This document shows, one piece after another, positions 23,487 through 31,590 of a DNA stretch of 46,532 nt. The translations under genes were made by a program, and so were the position numbers. The notes under the pieces were generated by a model that searched no databases, had not been told where the DNA came from, and saw nothing but the letters and a program-made list of their open reading frames with translations. This DNA is from Chloroflexota bacterium (lineage in GTDB: Bacteria; Chloroflexota; Anaerolineae; Anaerolineales; UBA11858): the NCBI GenBank assembly GCA_030608465.1, contig JAUWEC010000004.1, forward strand, positions 1-46,532, read 5' to 3'. Position 1 is the first letter of the stretch, and every line of letters begins with the position of its first letter.

Positions 23487-25124
23487 TCACTTAGATTTAA
23501 AAACCTTCAAACGCTCCTTCTCGGTAAACTGTTGGCCGTTATCTGGATTTATTGACACACAGGCCCCGCGGTTATCTAAGCGCGTGATGACTTCACCTCG
23601 CGCATAACGATTATTATTTAATTGAGGTGCGTCCAGGATTCCACTGGTGACTGCTTTAGCGAGCACAGCCGCATCTACCAGCGGATCGGAGATGCTGGCA
23701 GGGGAGAGGGAGCGGATGGCATCTAAATTAATTCTGGCTTCCTGAATCAATTCCTTCTTGCGAGCCTGCACAGCAAAGTCTTGAGACATATCAGGTTGAC
23801 CGTGTAGAGCGTTTTCGATTGCTTGGCTAGCCAGTTTACAAGATTCGATCACCTCAGCTTCGGTGGCAGCATGATCGGCCTCAGTGTACCCGACCACGTG
23901 CACAATATGGGGCATGAGGGCCATTTGTAGATACACACTGGCAGCCAAATGCCCCCGGGCCAAGTCTTTATCGACCGGATAGCTAAGCAGTCCGGTGCGG
24001 GTCTGCCGCCAGATGCGAAAGTCTGATCCTTCCAAGTCAGAGATCATCTCAAGCAAAGCCAGCATCTTGGCGAGATCCATCGCGTCCGAATGCCCTGCAG
24101 GACTGTTGAACATCATCTGGGCGATGTAATTATGCACACCGTGTGCGCGGGCGTTGTACGCAGCTAGGTAGGCAGAGACCACATATACCACGTCTGGCGC
24201 ATCCCGCATGCCCCAATGATGGGGTTCGTTGAGTTCTACCGGGATATCCCGTTCCCCGTACCAGGTCATCAACTGCTGGTGTTCTCGGATCGAACCTTCT
24301 AAATCCCAGGGGCCGCGTCCATCCATAAGGTTGAACCAGAAAAGGGGAATCGCAGCCCAGGTGTTGTGAACGGTCTCCACGTACATTTCCGCTAGGCGAA
24401 TGAAGTCATCTGTGCCTGTGTAGGTACGCATCAGTGGAAAATTACCCTGGCGGCTGGCTGCATAGAGGGAGTTATAATCTTCCTTGCTCCGTACAGGCAC
24501 TCCTCCGGCGCCCTTGCGGCGCGGATCCTGTCGTTCAGGATGGAAGAAATTTTCCTGCGCCTCCTGGTCAATCCCCAGGGAGATCACATCCAGCACTCCA
24601 GCTTCAGCGATTGACTGGATGCCTTCTAAGGTGGCTTTCATAGTGGGCAGACCGAAGTGATGTCGGATCAGAGGGAAGGGCGATTTCCACTGGATACGCT
24701 CGATAGTTGTCTGTGGGTAATCGACTTCAGTTTGTCCCTCGACTTTTCCGCCGCGCAGGTAGACCATCACCTGCTCAGGAGCTTCGGCACCATCAAAACA
24801 GGCTTCGAAAAAATTCAGTTTACGGGCCAGTTTGACAATCGGAGGTGTACCGCCAAACGCGAAGCGTACCCCCCGAGCGTGTAATTCATCGGCGGCCTCA
24901 GCGAACTCTGCCAGCAATCGTTCCCCGTTCTCTGGAGTCAGCCGGTATGACACGCCAACCAGGTCAGCTTTTTCACGATGGGCTACTTCCAATAGCTCTT
25001 CAATCGATACTGCTGGGCCGAGGAAGATTGTCCGCCAGCCAGCAGCTTCGGCCAGGCGAAGGAAGTTGGATACGCCGGCTACATGGACGCATTCTCCTAA
25101 AGCACCGGAAACAACGGTTTTCAC
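23487..25124 (-). CDS. Fused cobalamin-binding and glutamate-mutase-like barrel protein
   Basis: This protein has about 545 residues. Residues 1-130 form a flavodoxin-like B12-binding domain (GECVHVAGVSNFLRLAEAAG, then ADLVGVSYRLTPENG and FGGTPP). The histidine that would ligate cobalt is present, but the usual DxHxxG reads CVHVAG, with Cys in place of Asp. Residues about 190-480 resemble the TIM-barrel subunit of methylaspartate (glutamate) mutase: MRTYTGTDDFIRLAEMYVET, then VYVVSAYLAAYNARAHGVHN. GTG at 25124 is chosen because GGAGGT lies 4 bases upstream; ATG at 25136 lacks a site. It is likely a B12-dependent carbon-skeleton or amino mutase of unknown substrate, in an operon with the opine-dehydrogenase-family gene. 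Confidence 0.75.
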   Translation of the reverse strand: MKTVVSGALGECVHVAGVSNFLRLAEAAGWRTIFLGPAVSIEELLEVAHREKADLVGVSYRLTPENGERLLAEFAEAADELHARGVRFAFGGTPPIVKLARKLNFFEACFDGAEAPEQVMVYLRGGKVEGQTEVDYPQTTIERIQWKSPFPLIRHHFGLPTMKATLEGIQSIAEAGVLDVISLGIDQEAQENFFHPERQDPRRKGAGGVPVRSKEDYNSLYAASRQGNFPLMRTYTGTDDFIRLAEMYVETVHNTWAAIPLFWFNLMDGRGPWDLEGSIREHQQLMTWYGERDIPVELNEPHHWGMRDAPDVVYVVSAYLAAYNARAHGVHNYIAQMMFNSPAGHSDAMDLAKMLALLEMISDLEGSDFRIWRQTRTGLLSYPVDKDLARGHLAASVYLQMALMPHIVHVVGYTEADHAATEAEVIESCKLASQAIENALHGQPDMSQDFAVQARKKELIQEARINLDAIRSLSPASISDPLVDAAVLAKAVTSGILDAPQLNNNRYARGEVITRLDNRGACVSINPDNGQQFTEKERLKVFKSK

Positions 25125-25675
25125 AGTACCTCCCATACAATTGCTAGAATGGTTTTTAGAGTAGTGGCTTTATACTACCAAAAAGGCGATAGGATCGAGA
25201 AAATTTACCGAAGTCACAAACTCCACAATACTAGAGCAATAATTTCTTCTGCTAATTGCGGCTGAATAAGTCTTAGAGATCCAGTGGGGTGTGGAATAAT
25301 TATATCAGAGGTCGTTACTGTGAATGTGAGACCTTATGATAATAAGAACATAAAAGCCTTGATGTTGTTGTCATTTTTAACATTAGTACCATAATGATAG
25401 AGGAGAATAGACGATTGGCTTAGTTGGGGATCTATGCCTGGAAAAATACCCCACTACGGATGACAAAACAATGGAAATTACCAACATAAAACTAAGGGAA
25501 TTGCTCAACTCTTCAACCATGAGAGGTGAATGAGTGATCTTCATGAACCAGAATAAGTTTTGAAGGTTTACCCAGCAATCCATGGAAAGGATTTCAATAA
25601 CCCGACCGCATTATCCCGGATGGGGTCCTTTATAAATCAAGCCGCCTTTTCAGGTGGTTGTTGGAATTCAAGCCT
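25125..25675. other. Gene-free stretch
   Basis: No reading frame on either strand looks like a real protein and no homology is recognised. The first part should hold the promoter for the leftward B12-protein operon, but no clear boxes are seen. The right end runs into a type II att-like repeat. Confidence 0.35.
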
Positions 25676-25844
25676 GGTGCAATGCCGGTGCAATTGGGAT
25701 GGAAAGGATGGAATTTGTGCTCTCGATAGATTGTTTTTGGTTTGCTCCATCGAGAGGATGGACGGATTTTACCCCTATAAACAATATGTTCAGTCCTCCC
25801 GTCCAATTCGAAGTCAGACGCTCTATCCATTGAGCTACGAGTGC
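25676..25844 (+). repeat. Dispersed att-like repeat, type II (copy B), ending in a tRNA-Arg half
   Basis: The tandem GGTGCAATGCCGGTGCAATT (25676-25695) is followed by GGGATGGAAAGGATGGAAT, GAGAGGATGGACGG and finally AATTCGAAGTCAGACGCTCT. Bases 25808-25844 on the minus strand are the tRNA-Arg 5' half (GCACTCGTAGCTCAATGGAT, then AGAGCGTCTGACTTCGA). It is collinear with copy A at 14990-15210. As there, tRNA similarity stops in the anticodon loop. Confidence 0.65.
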
Positions 25845-25920
25845 ATGTGGGGGTATTATACCGCTGCCTGGGGTTAAGTCAATTTTTAGTGATTTGAGGC
25901 AGCAAGTAGGAATGTTGAAA

Positions 25921-26071
25921 AGTAAGCAGTAAGCTGTGAAGAGTAACCAGCATTCGTAATTGTCTGACTTCTTGTTGTATTCGAACATCTACCGCAGATA
26001 AAACTGTTTACTGTTTAATAACATACTGCTTACTGGGCCGAAGGCCCCGGGGGCGTCTGACATCAAGTCAG
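25921..26071. repeat. Inverted repeats plus isolated type I end motif
   Basis: AGTAAGCAGTA (25921-25931) and TACTGCTTACT (26024-26034) are a perfect 11-bp inverted repeat around CAGTAAA-like short repeats. A GGGCC-GAA-GGCCC hairpin follows directly (about 26036-26048), then GCGTCTGACATCAAGTCAG (26053-26071), the exact end motif of the type I att-like repeat. No gene is seen between 25845 and 26263. Confidence 0.5.
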
Positions 26072-26263
26072 TGGTGAAAAATTAATTCCCTGGGTGTCAG
26101 GGGACAGATCTCAAACCGGCAACGCCGCTCCCATAATTATGAGTGATTATCATTGATTGAGGGATATATTTTCGACAAATCTTTCATAAAATTAAAATAA
26201 TACATCCAATTTGGTGTAACATGATAATATTGGCCTCTAAACAATGTATTATTGAGTATTTTT

Positions 26264-26494
26264 ATGGCTTCTTCTCTTCTCACGACCAAACTCTTTATCC
26301 CCCCTAAACGGCCGGAACTCGTCTCCCGCCCGCGGCTGATTGAGAAGTTAAACGAAGGCCTTCATCGCAAACTTACCGTCATTTCTGCGCCGGCTGGCTT
26401 TGGAAAGACCACGTTGGTGACTGAATGGTTGGACAATTTACGGGTTGATGCCAAAAAAGAAACCCAAACCGAAAATAAGCGATTTCATCCCTGA
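26264..26494 (+). pseudogene. N-terminal remnant of a MalT/LuxR-type (LAL) transcriptional regulator
   Basis: ASSLLTTKLFIPPKRPELVS, RPRLIEKLNEGLHRKLTVIS and APAGFGKTTLVTEWL (Walker A, about residues 46-60) are the unmistakable start of large ATP-binding LuxR-family regulators, normally about 850-950 residues. The match stops after ENK, where the family has IAWLSLDE, and the frame closes nine bases later. Only about 8% of the gene is left, so no function is expected. Confidence 0.85.
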
Positions 26495-26558
26495 TTGGTC
26501 AGGCTTTGGTTTGAGAAAGAATTCTTACACGGGTTATGAAGAGTGGAAAGTATAAACT

Positions 26559-28184
26559 ATGAGCAAAGAAAAAAAGACAAATAATTGGATAATCGGGGCA
26601 ACGGTTTTGCTTTATATTAGCCCCGTTATTGCTGATCTTTTAATAAATGGGTTTAATCGTGTTTTTTCATATTTTGCGGCGGACGCATTTTATTACCTTA
26701 CCATTGCCCGTAATTATACTCAATATGGTTTCTATACATTTGATCAACTTTATCCCACAAACGGATTTCATCCTTTATGGCAATTTTTCCTGGGATTCCT
26801 CTATCAGGGATTGTCAGTATTCCATGCATCTGATGAGGCGTATCTGGTTGTAGTTATACTAGTTAATTTACTGGTTATCAGCCTGGCAATTATTATTTTG
26901 GGAAAATGTTTTGTCCTGATAAATGGCCGCGTTCCAATATTATTCATCCTTTTACCGGTTGGCGTTTATAGTCTGATCATTGCGCCAATATATTCCCAAT
27001 ATGGAACCTTGTGGAGTTTTACCAATGGAATGGAAAGTGGCCTGACATTATTGTTTTATGCAATTCTGATGTGGCTTACCCTGAAAACCGAAATATTAAC
27101 CAGACCTTCCGTAAAAAATGCGGTGCTGATAGGGGTTGTGCTTAGTTTTGTATTTTTATCCCGCCTTGACCATGCTTTTCTAACCGTAGCTTTTCTTAGT
27201 GTGCTTGGTATCCATTACCTTGCAACGAAGCAGTATAAATGGATCTGGTATCTGGTATTGAGCGGAATGATTGTCGGTTCATTTTTAGTTGGTTATTTGG
27301 CTTTCAATTATGTCACGGCTGGTGCTTTTTTGCCGATAAGTGGTGCTACTAAAAGCTCTTTTCCGCGCCCCAACACTGAAAAAATATTTGGTATCCTCTC
27401 TTTGATTAAAGACCCTGGTCAGGCCTGGGCTGCACAAAGCATAACGAGGCATGCCCAATTGGATATCCCTGCTGTGACCGCTTTTATCGGGGTAATTTAT
27501 ATTATTATTGCCTGGGTGAAGAAAAAACAACAGGATATAGCGCTCTTCGTTTTGGAAATCAACGTGCTTTTTGTTTTGTTATTCTGGGGATATAATTTTT
27601 TCTTTGTAAACCTTTGGAGTCAGGGGCACTGGTATTATCCGGTATCAATTCTGTTTGTTTCTCTATTCGTTTGTTTTCTCACAGATCGACGGCTGCAAAG
27701 TAATATTTCCTCTCCGGCAACCATTCCGGTTTTATTTTTACTTGGCACACTATTTTTTAGTTTTGTGTATAGGTCAGAAAATTATAATTCACACTACGCA
27801 AATTTATTTAACCAGAGGAATGAAATCAGGGATTTCTATGGAAACGATGCCCCGAAAATTATTGAGATTGATGATGGCATCATTGCATATTCTACAGGGT
27901 TTGAGGCCATGTCCGGATTAGGTTTTGCTTTGGATAAAGAAGCGATGTTGGCAAACGAAGAGCATAGATTACTTTATATTGCCCTCGAGAGAGGATTTAA
28001 CAGGATCGCTACCCTGAATTATTTTAATTGGAAAGGGGTGACGATGGATATGTCATCAATGGATATCCATACCGCGATTAAAGACAATATGTTGAATATC
28101 CCGGGATTGGATGATATGGACTTAAAAGTGGAGTACATTTCCACCAAATGTAAATTTGCGATCATTTACATCATTCCCCGATAA
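26559..28184 (+). CDS. Multi-pass membrane protein, probable GT-C-type glycosyltransferase
   Basis: This 541-residue integral membrane protein has about 11-12 hydrophobic helices (for example 11-31, 98-116, 128-145, 189-223, 241-262) and a soluble C-terminus from about 435. The first extracytoplasmic loop has FAADAFYYLTIARNYTQYGF, the acidic-Tyr pattern (D-x-x-Y) found in polyprenyl-phosphate-sugar GT-C transferases. They transfer sugars from lipid carriers at the outer face of the membrane. The acceptor is unknown. A decayed glycosyltransferase follows directly and a GT87 gene lies further on, suggesting the remains of a cell-surface glycan locus. The upstream ribosome-binding site is weak. 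Confidence 0.75.
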   Translation: MSKEKKTNNWIIGATVLLYISPVIADLLINGFNRVFSYFAADAFYYLTIARNYTQYGFYTFDQLYPTNGFHPLWQFFLGFLYQGLSVFHASDEAYLVVVILVNLLVISLAIIILGKCFVLINGRVPILFILLPVGVYSLIIAPIYSQYGTLWSFTNGMESGLTLLFYAILMWLTLKTEILTRPSVKNAVLIGVVLSFVFLSRLDHAFLTVAFLSVLGIHYLATKQYKWIWYLVLSGMIVGSFLVGYLAFNYVTAGAFLPISGATKSSFPRPNTEKIFGILSLIKDPGQAWAAQSITRHAQLDIPAVTAFIGVIYIIIAWVKKKQQDIALFVLEINVLFVLLFWGYNFFFVNLWSQGHWYYPVSILFVSLFVCFLTDRRLQSNISSPATIPVLFLLGTLFFSFVYRSENYNSHYANLFNQRNEIRDFYGNDAPKIIEIDDGIIAYSTGFEAMSGLGFALDKEAMLANEEHRLLYIALERGFNRIATLNYFNWKGVTMDMSSMDIHTAIKDNMLNIPGLDDMDLKVEYISTKCKFAIIYIIPR

Positions 28185-28244
28185 TGCGCTTACTATACTC
28201 GCAACAATCCGAAAAAAGATAGGCGGTCATCGTTAGCTTCGACA

Positions 28245-28541
28245 ATAAAAATCACATTTGGGATGATCATATTAAATGGGGAACCATTTATTAGGACAAT
28301 CTTAGATCGCTCAATATATTTGCCCATTAGTTTATTATTGTTGAGGGGGCATCTCTATCTGCGATAGCCATAACCACGGCAACGGCCACTCCACGGAAAA
28401 TACCTGCAGACCATCCGTTCCTTTATCCGTGATGAAGATCCGGATCACAAAATCCAACAGGTAATCGAATGGAACGATTATCTATCTATAAAATTCGCTA
28501 CACCCAGTGATCCTCTGGCAGTGGCCGGTGATTGGGACTAA
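28245..28541 (+). pseudogene. Frameshifted remnant of a GT2-like glycosyltransferase
   Basis: The pieces lie in order but in different frames. KITFGMIILNGEPFIRTIL starts at 28248, preceded by ATA where ATG is expected. FAH-stop-FIIVEGASLSA follows, then GNGHSTENT, then LQTIRSFIRDEDPDHKIQQV up to about 28470. Intact relatives read roughly FGMIVLNGEPF...FAHxIIVVEGA...GHSTDxTLxxIRxF. At least two frameshifts, a stop and a lost start make it inactive. The tail (SDPLAVAGDWD) does not obviously belong to the same family. Confidence 0.65.
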
Positions 28542-28577
28542 AGAATAAATCAAAATATTGAAAACCCCGGAATTTAT

Positions 28578-28605
28578 CTTGGAAAATCCAGGTTTTTTTG
28601 TTTTA
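28578..28605 (+). terminator. Rho-independent terminator
   Basis: CTTGGA-AAA-TCCAGG forms a 6-bp stem with one wobble, followed by seven Ts and further T-rich sequence. It ends the rightward transcript of the membrane glycosyltransferase and the dead gene behind it. Confidence 0.55.
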
Positions 28606-28610
28606 TTAAA

Positions 28611-28690
28611 GCGAGTCGCCAATCCAGTTGATAGATAGATTTCCTGATGCAGTTTGGGTGCAGTAGGGATGAAAAGAATTTATTATCATA
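28611..28690 (+). repeat. Dispersed att-like repeat, type II, degenerate and partial
   Basis: GCGAGTCGCCAATCCAGTTG matches the left border of type II copy A (CGAGTCGCCAATCCGTTTG). GATGCAGTTTGGGTGCAGTA (28646-28665) is a mutated tandem motif, followed by GGGATGAAAAGAAT. No tRNA half is found to the right. From 28691 to 29141 the sequence is AT-rich; a 128-codon leftward frame there overlaps the next gene and looks like chance. Confidence 0.5.
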
Positions 28691-29141
28691 CTCGAAGCTC
28701 AAGGTTGCTGTAAACCCTTGACTGGTATGGAGCGATGAATAAGATATGAATATCAAAAGGTTAAAAACCCCAATGGTCGCAAGAAATCGAGTTTCATTTT
28801 GGCATCAGTTGAGCCTGGTAGGGAAATGAAATCCAAATGGCGATCACAATCTAGGAAGGAAATAGAAAAACAAAACTGGTTTCCAAAGATACCTGAAATA
28901 AATATGTTTTCCCTTCAGCCTAGCCAATCGGATTCCTCTAGTTTGAATAAAATCGAATAAAATGATTTGCAATTTTTTGGAATGGAGACAATATTTCTTT
29001 AGAGATTTAGTTAGGAATAAGGCGTTTTCAAAGAAGTTTATGTATATAATTTTAAGTGGATGATAAATAACCTTATTGAAATCGCAATTTTTTCTAGCGA
29101 AGTAATGATGTCGATCTTTGGTGCGAGAATAATTCAGCCAA

Positions 29142-30452
29142 ATGGCCATGATTAATAAACAAAACAAAAATGCAACTCTTCTGATCAGTCTCTTCTTTCT
29201 GTTTTCTTTTTTGTTCATCATTTTAAACATATTTCGATCTTGGACAGGGATTCGTGCTGATTTTCCCTCATTCTATTACGCCACAGAATTGGCTTTCAAT
29301 GGTCTATCACCTTACAATATGAAAAATTGGAATGCAGTAAAATTAATACACCTCCCTAACCAAGACCTATATCCGTTCCTGCATATTCCTTTCAGCCTGG
29401 TCCTCTTTTACCCACTTAGCCTTGTCGATTTCCAGATTTCTCAATCGATCTTGTTCATTGCAAATATAGCAGCTACCTTCTTATTGATTTACCTTGTATT
29501 CATCAAGATTCTTAGAAAGACAATTTTGGATCCCTTTGTAGTTATCGGAGGAATTTTTTTATTATTATTCTCCCCTGTTCGGGAAACAATCTCCCATGGC
29601 CAAGTTAATATTATTGTTATTGTATTAATATGTATTTTTTGGTGGGCCCATAAAGAAAATAAATCTTCACTTGCCATTAGTTTGCCTCTAGCAGTTTCAA
29701 TCCTACTGAAAATATATCCTGGCATATTTTTATTATTTTTGCTTACAAAGAAGAATTTTAAATGCATATTATTAACTGTTGGAATTATCGTGCTTTTTTC
29801 ATTAGTTGCATTATCAATATTCCCACCAGAGATTTGGACAGATTGGTATTCAACAATTGGATCAACAAGTTATGGAGGGATTTTTGCTAGAAATATACTA
29901 TCCTGGAAAGTTGGAAACCAAAGTATAAATGGATTTATATCCAGATTCTTTTTGGGGGTTCCAAATCGTCAAATTGCCAGCATTTCTGATTATATTTTCC
30001 TGCTAACGCGGTGGCAAAAAATGATTGTATCCGAGGCATTGGGTTACATATCATTTGGTTTTTTATTGCTGATTTGGATATTCTTGGTTCTAAGAAAAAG
30101 GATGGACGCTAGCAATGAAACAAGATCAGATTTAGAAATTTCAATGCTTTTACTTACCATGTATCTAGTTGCACCTATATCATGGGATCACCACCTCGTT
30201 TTCATTCTCCCCTCAATATTTGTGCTGTTGAATAATTTTATTAGTAAAAATTTCTTGGGTGGATCTTTTTGGGTCGTGATTGTCCTATCAGTGACACTAT
30301 CTGTAAATTTCAATCTTAGCCACCCATTTTTCCAGAATGGAATTTTTGGAATCTTTGTCTCAATGCACTTCTTATCAGTTCTAGGAATTTGGTTTATGAA
30401 CCTATTAACAATTTATAATTCATCCAGAATAATTGAACCAGAATCCCTTTGA
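29142..30452 (+). CDS. DUF2029/GT87-type polyprenol-sugar-dependent membrane glycosyltransferase
   Basis: This 436-residue integral membrane protein has about 10 hydrophobic helices. Family marks in order are RADFPSFYYATELAFNGLSPYN after the first helix (with the conserved Asp), FSPVRETISHGQVNIIVIVL, AVSILLKIYPGIFLLFLL and QSINGFISRFFLGVPN. GT87 enzymes such as mycobacterial PimE add mannose or arabinose from polyprenyl-phosphate sugars outside the membrane. Substrate not known here. The gene is strongly AT-rich compared with the lipoprotein block to its right, which fits separate acquisition. There are two possible ATGs (29142, 29148), neither with a good ribosome-binding site. Confidence 0.85.
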   Translation: MAMINKQNKNATLLISLFFLFSFLFIILNIFRSWTGIRADFPSFYYATELAFNGLSPYNMKNWNAVKLIHLPNQDLYPFLHIPFSLVLFYPLSLVDFQISQSILFIANIAATFLLIYLVFIKILRKTILDPFVVIGGIFLLLFSPVRETISHGQVNIIVIVLICIFWWAHKENKSSLAISLPLAVSILLKIYPGIFLLFLLTKKNFKCILLTVGIIVLFSLVALSIFPPEIWTDWYSTIGSTSYGGIFARNILSWKVGNQSINGFISRFFLGVPNRQIASISDYIFLLTRWQKMIVSEALGYISFGFLLLIWIFLVLRKRMDASNETRSDLEISMLLLTMYLVAPISWDHHLVFILPSIFVLLNNFISKNFLGGSFWVVIVLSVTLSVNFNLSHPFFQNGIFGIFVSMHFLSVLGIWFMNLLTIYNSSRIIEPESL

Positions 30453-30486
30453 TATTGCCGCGATAAGTATCACAGCAGACCGTAAT

Positions 30487-30868
30487 TTAAATGTATACTG
30501 CTAAAGTCCTAGGAAACCTATAAAGTGTTATTAGCATGACTTGACCGAACTTGAGACCGGCCAGCTTTCCACATCGAAGTAGACAGCGAAAGTAATTCAA
30601 GAGGTATCCGCTGAAAACAGCGGCTGCTTTGGCGGATATGGTGTTGTTCACCACAACTTGGGAAACTTGGGGGTTAAAAGAAATCATCCCGACCTCACAT
30701 TCAAATGATGGGCAATTCCTCTAACTTGCTTCGTTGCTCAAATCGCAGAAATTCAAAGAATTGCTCAACACTCGGTTGATACGGTGTGGGATGGGTCCAA
30801 AAGAGTTGGCGGTATTGGTAATATCTTGATCCAGCTGTGCTGTTCCAGGCAATTTTTGTAAAAAAACA
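30487..30868 (-). pseudogene. Two short coding remnants of unknown family
   Basis: On the minus strand, 30868-30701 reads TKIAWNSTAGSRYYQYRQLF, WTHPTPYQPSVEQFFEFLRF and EQRSKLEELPII then a stop, which looks like the C-terminus of a real protein with no start. After GAGG, a second frame begins at 30687 (MISFNPQVSQVVVNNTISAK...) and runs 66 codons to 30487. I do not recognise either. Their setting among other broken genes suggests decay, though the second could be a small gene. Confidence 0.3.
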
Positions 30869-30902
30869 CCGGGGTTATAAGTTTAGCTGAAATTAATGTG
30901 TT

Positions 30903-31151
30903 CTATTCTCCATTAATATCCATTATTGGTTCATTTCCAAGGATGTCATTTACTTGAGCTTGTTTTTGTTTATCGGTACAGTGATGATCGCCATATGAAC
31001 AGAAAACGCAACAATCCCCGGATTTAGGACGAATTTGTGTACTACAACTAGGACACGTGTGAAATACCAGTCAGAAATCCTGGGGAATATCTAGTTCTTC
31101 CACAAATCCGCAATGAGGACAAGTAAGGTTCGTTCTAGTTGTTATTTCCAT
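30903..31151 (-). CDS. GDCCVxC-motif zinc-ribbon-like protein, probable selenoprotein (in-frame TGA as Sec27)
   Basis: This 82-residue small protein is missed by ordinary gene calling because codon 27 (31071-31073) is TGA. It has CPHCGF (11-16), then IPQDF-U-LVFHTCPSC (22-36), then GDCCVFCSYGDHHC (45-58), the hallmark of a small family described as GDCCVxC domain (seleno)proteins. Relatives carry Cys (as in MPxDxCQFFYxC) exactly where TGA stands here. The reading frame is open on both sides of the TGA, with AGGAGG-like GGAGGT 11 bases before ATG and TATAAT at 31178-31183. A hairpin in the right place follows the TGA. The Cys/Sec and zinc-ribbon pattern suggests metal or redox chemistry; the function is unknown. 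If the organism lacked the Sec machinery, it would be a pseudogene. Confidence 0.75.
31037..31056 (-). promoter_or_regulatory. Bacterial SECIS-type hairpin downstream of the TGA codon
   Basis: GTGTCCTA-GTTG-TAGTACAC pairs over 7 of 8 positions around a four-base apical loop whose first base is G. The loop lies 22 bases after the TGA, within the 16-37 base window and with the small G-containing loop described for bacterial SECIS elements read by SelB. It is located inside the coding sequence, as expected in bacteria. Confidence 0.65.
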
Positions 31152-31302
31152 AGCTTAAGAATACCTCCAACGATAAGATTATACTCACTGATAATGATAT
31201 ATTTCATACCTTGAATCTTTCTAATGAAAAATCTATCAATGGAATTTTTTGAATTGTGTCGTGCACATTCCTGTTCAGAAATACTTTATCTGATAGAGAA
31301 AT

Positions 31303-31341
31303 AAAAAACAAAAAACCGTTCTTCTTAATTGAAGAGCGGTT
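31303..31341 (-). terminator. Rho-independent terminator on the minus strand
   Basis: On the minus strand AACCGCTCTTC and GAAGAACGGTT form an 11-bp stem with one wobble around TTAATT, followed by a long T-rich run (to 31303). It lies just after a tRNA 3'-end-like sequence and so probably once terminated a tRNA transcript. Confidence 0.6.
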
Positions 31342-31348
31342 CCGTTTC

Positions 31349-31590
31349 ATGTGTGGGTGATATTGGACTCGCACCGCGGTTATTTTTGATATGAGTCGCC
31401 TTTCCTGGAAAGTAATTTGAATAAGTCTTGATGTAAATAGGGTGAATAGGATAGATTCTTAAGACTTGTTGGACTGATTTTTCCTCTTTTAATAAACACA
31501 ATGGACTCAATATCCCCTCCCTGAAACGGATAAAATGATTCTTCTTTGATTCAATCGAAGTCAGGAGCTGTATCCATTGAGCCGCGGGTG
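31349..31590 (-). repeat. Decayed type II att-like repeat between two tRNA fragments
   Basis: At the left, the minus strand reads GGTGCGAGTCCAATATCACC then CA (about 31371-31350), the T-arm and acceptor 3' end of a tRNA, perhaps tRNA-Val. At the right, CCCGCGGCTCAATGGATACA then GCTCCTGACTTCGA (about 31588-31555) is a mutated tRNA-Arg 5' half. Between them are TATGAGTCGCC (31390-31400) and a mutated tandem motif (31430-31449), collinear with the other type II copies. This is the only copy where both flanks carry tRNA pieces. Confidence 0.5.

Noticed and set aside
28844-29230. A 128-codon leftward frame
   Set aside because: It lies in AT-rich sequence, overlaps the intact GT87 gene, has no ribosome-binding site and its composition (Lys, Phe, Ile, Leu runs) looks like translated noise.
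31071-31073. TGA read as evidence that 30903-31151 is simply a pseudogene
   Set aside because: The stop falls on the family's Cys position, a SECIS-like hairpin is correctly spaced, and no other damage is present. Recoding is the better reading unless the genome lacks Sec genes.
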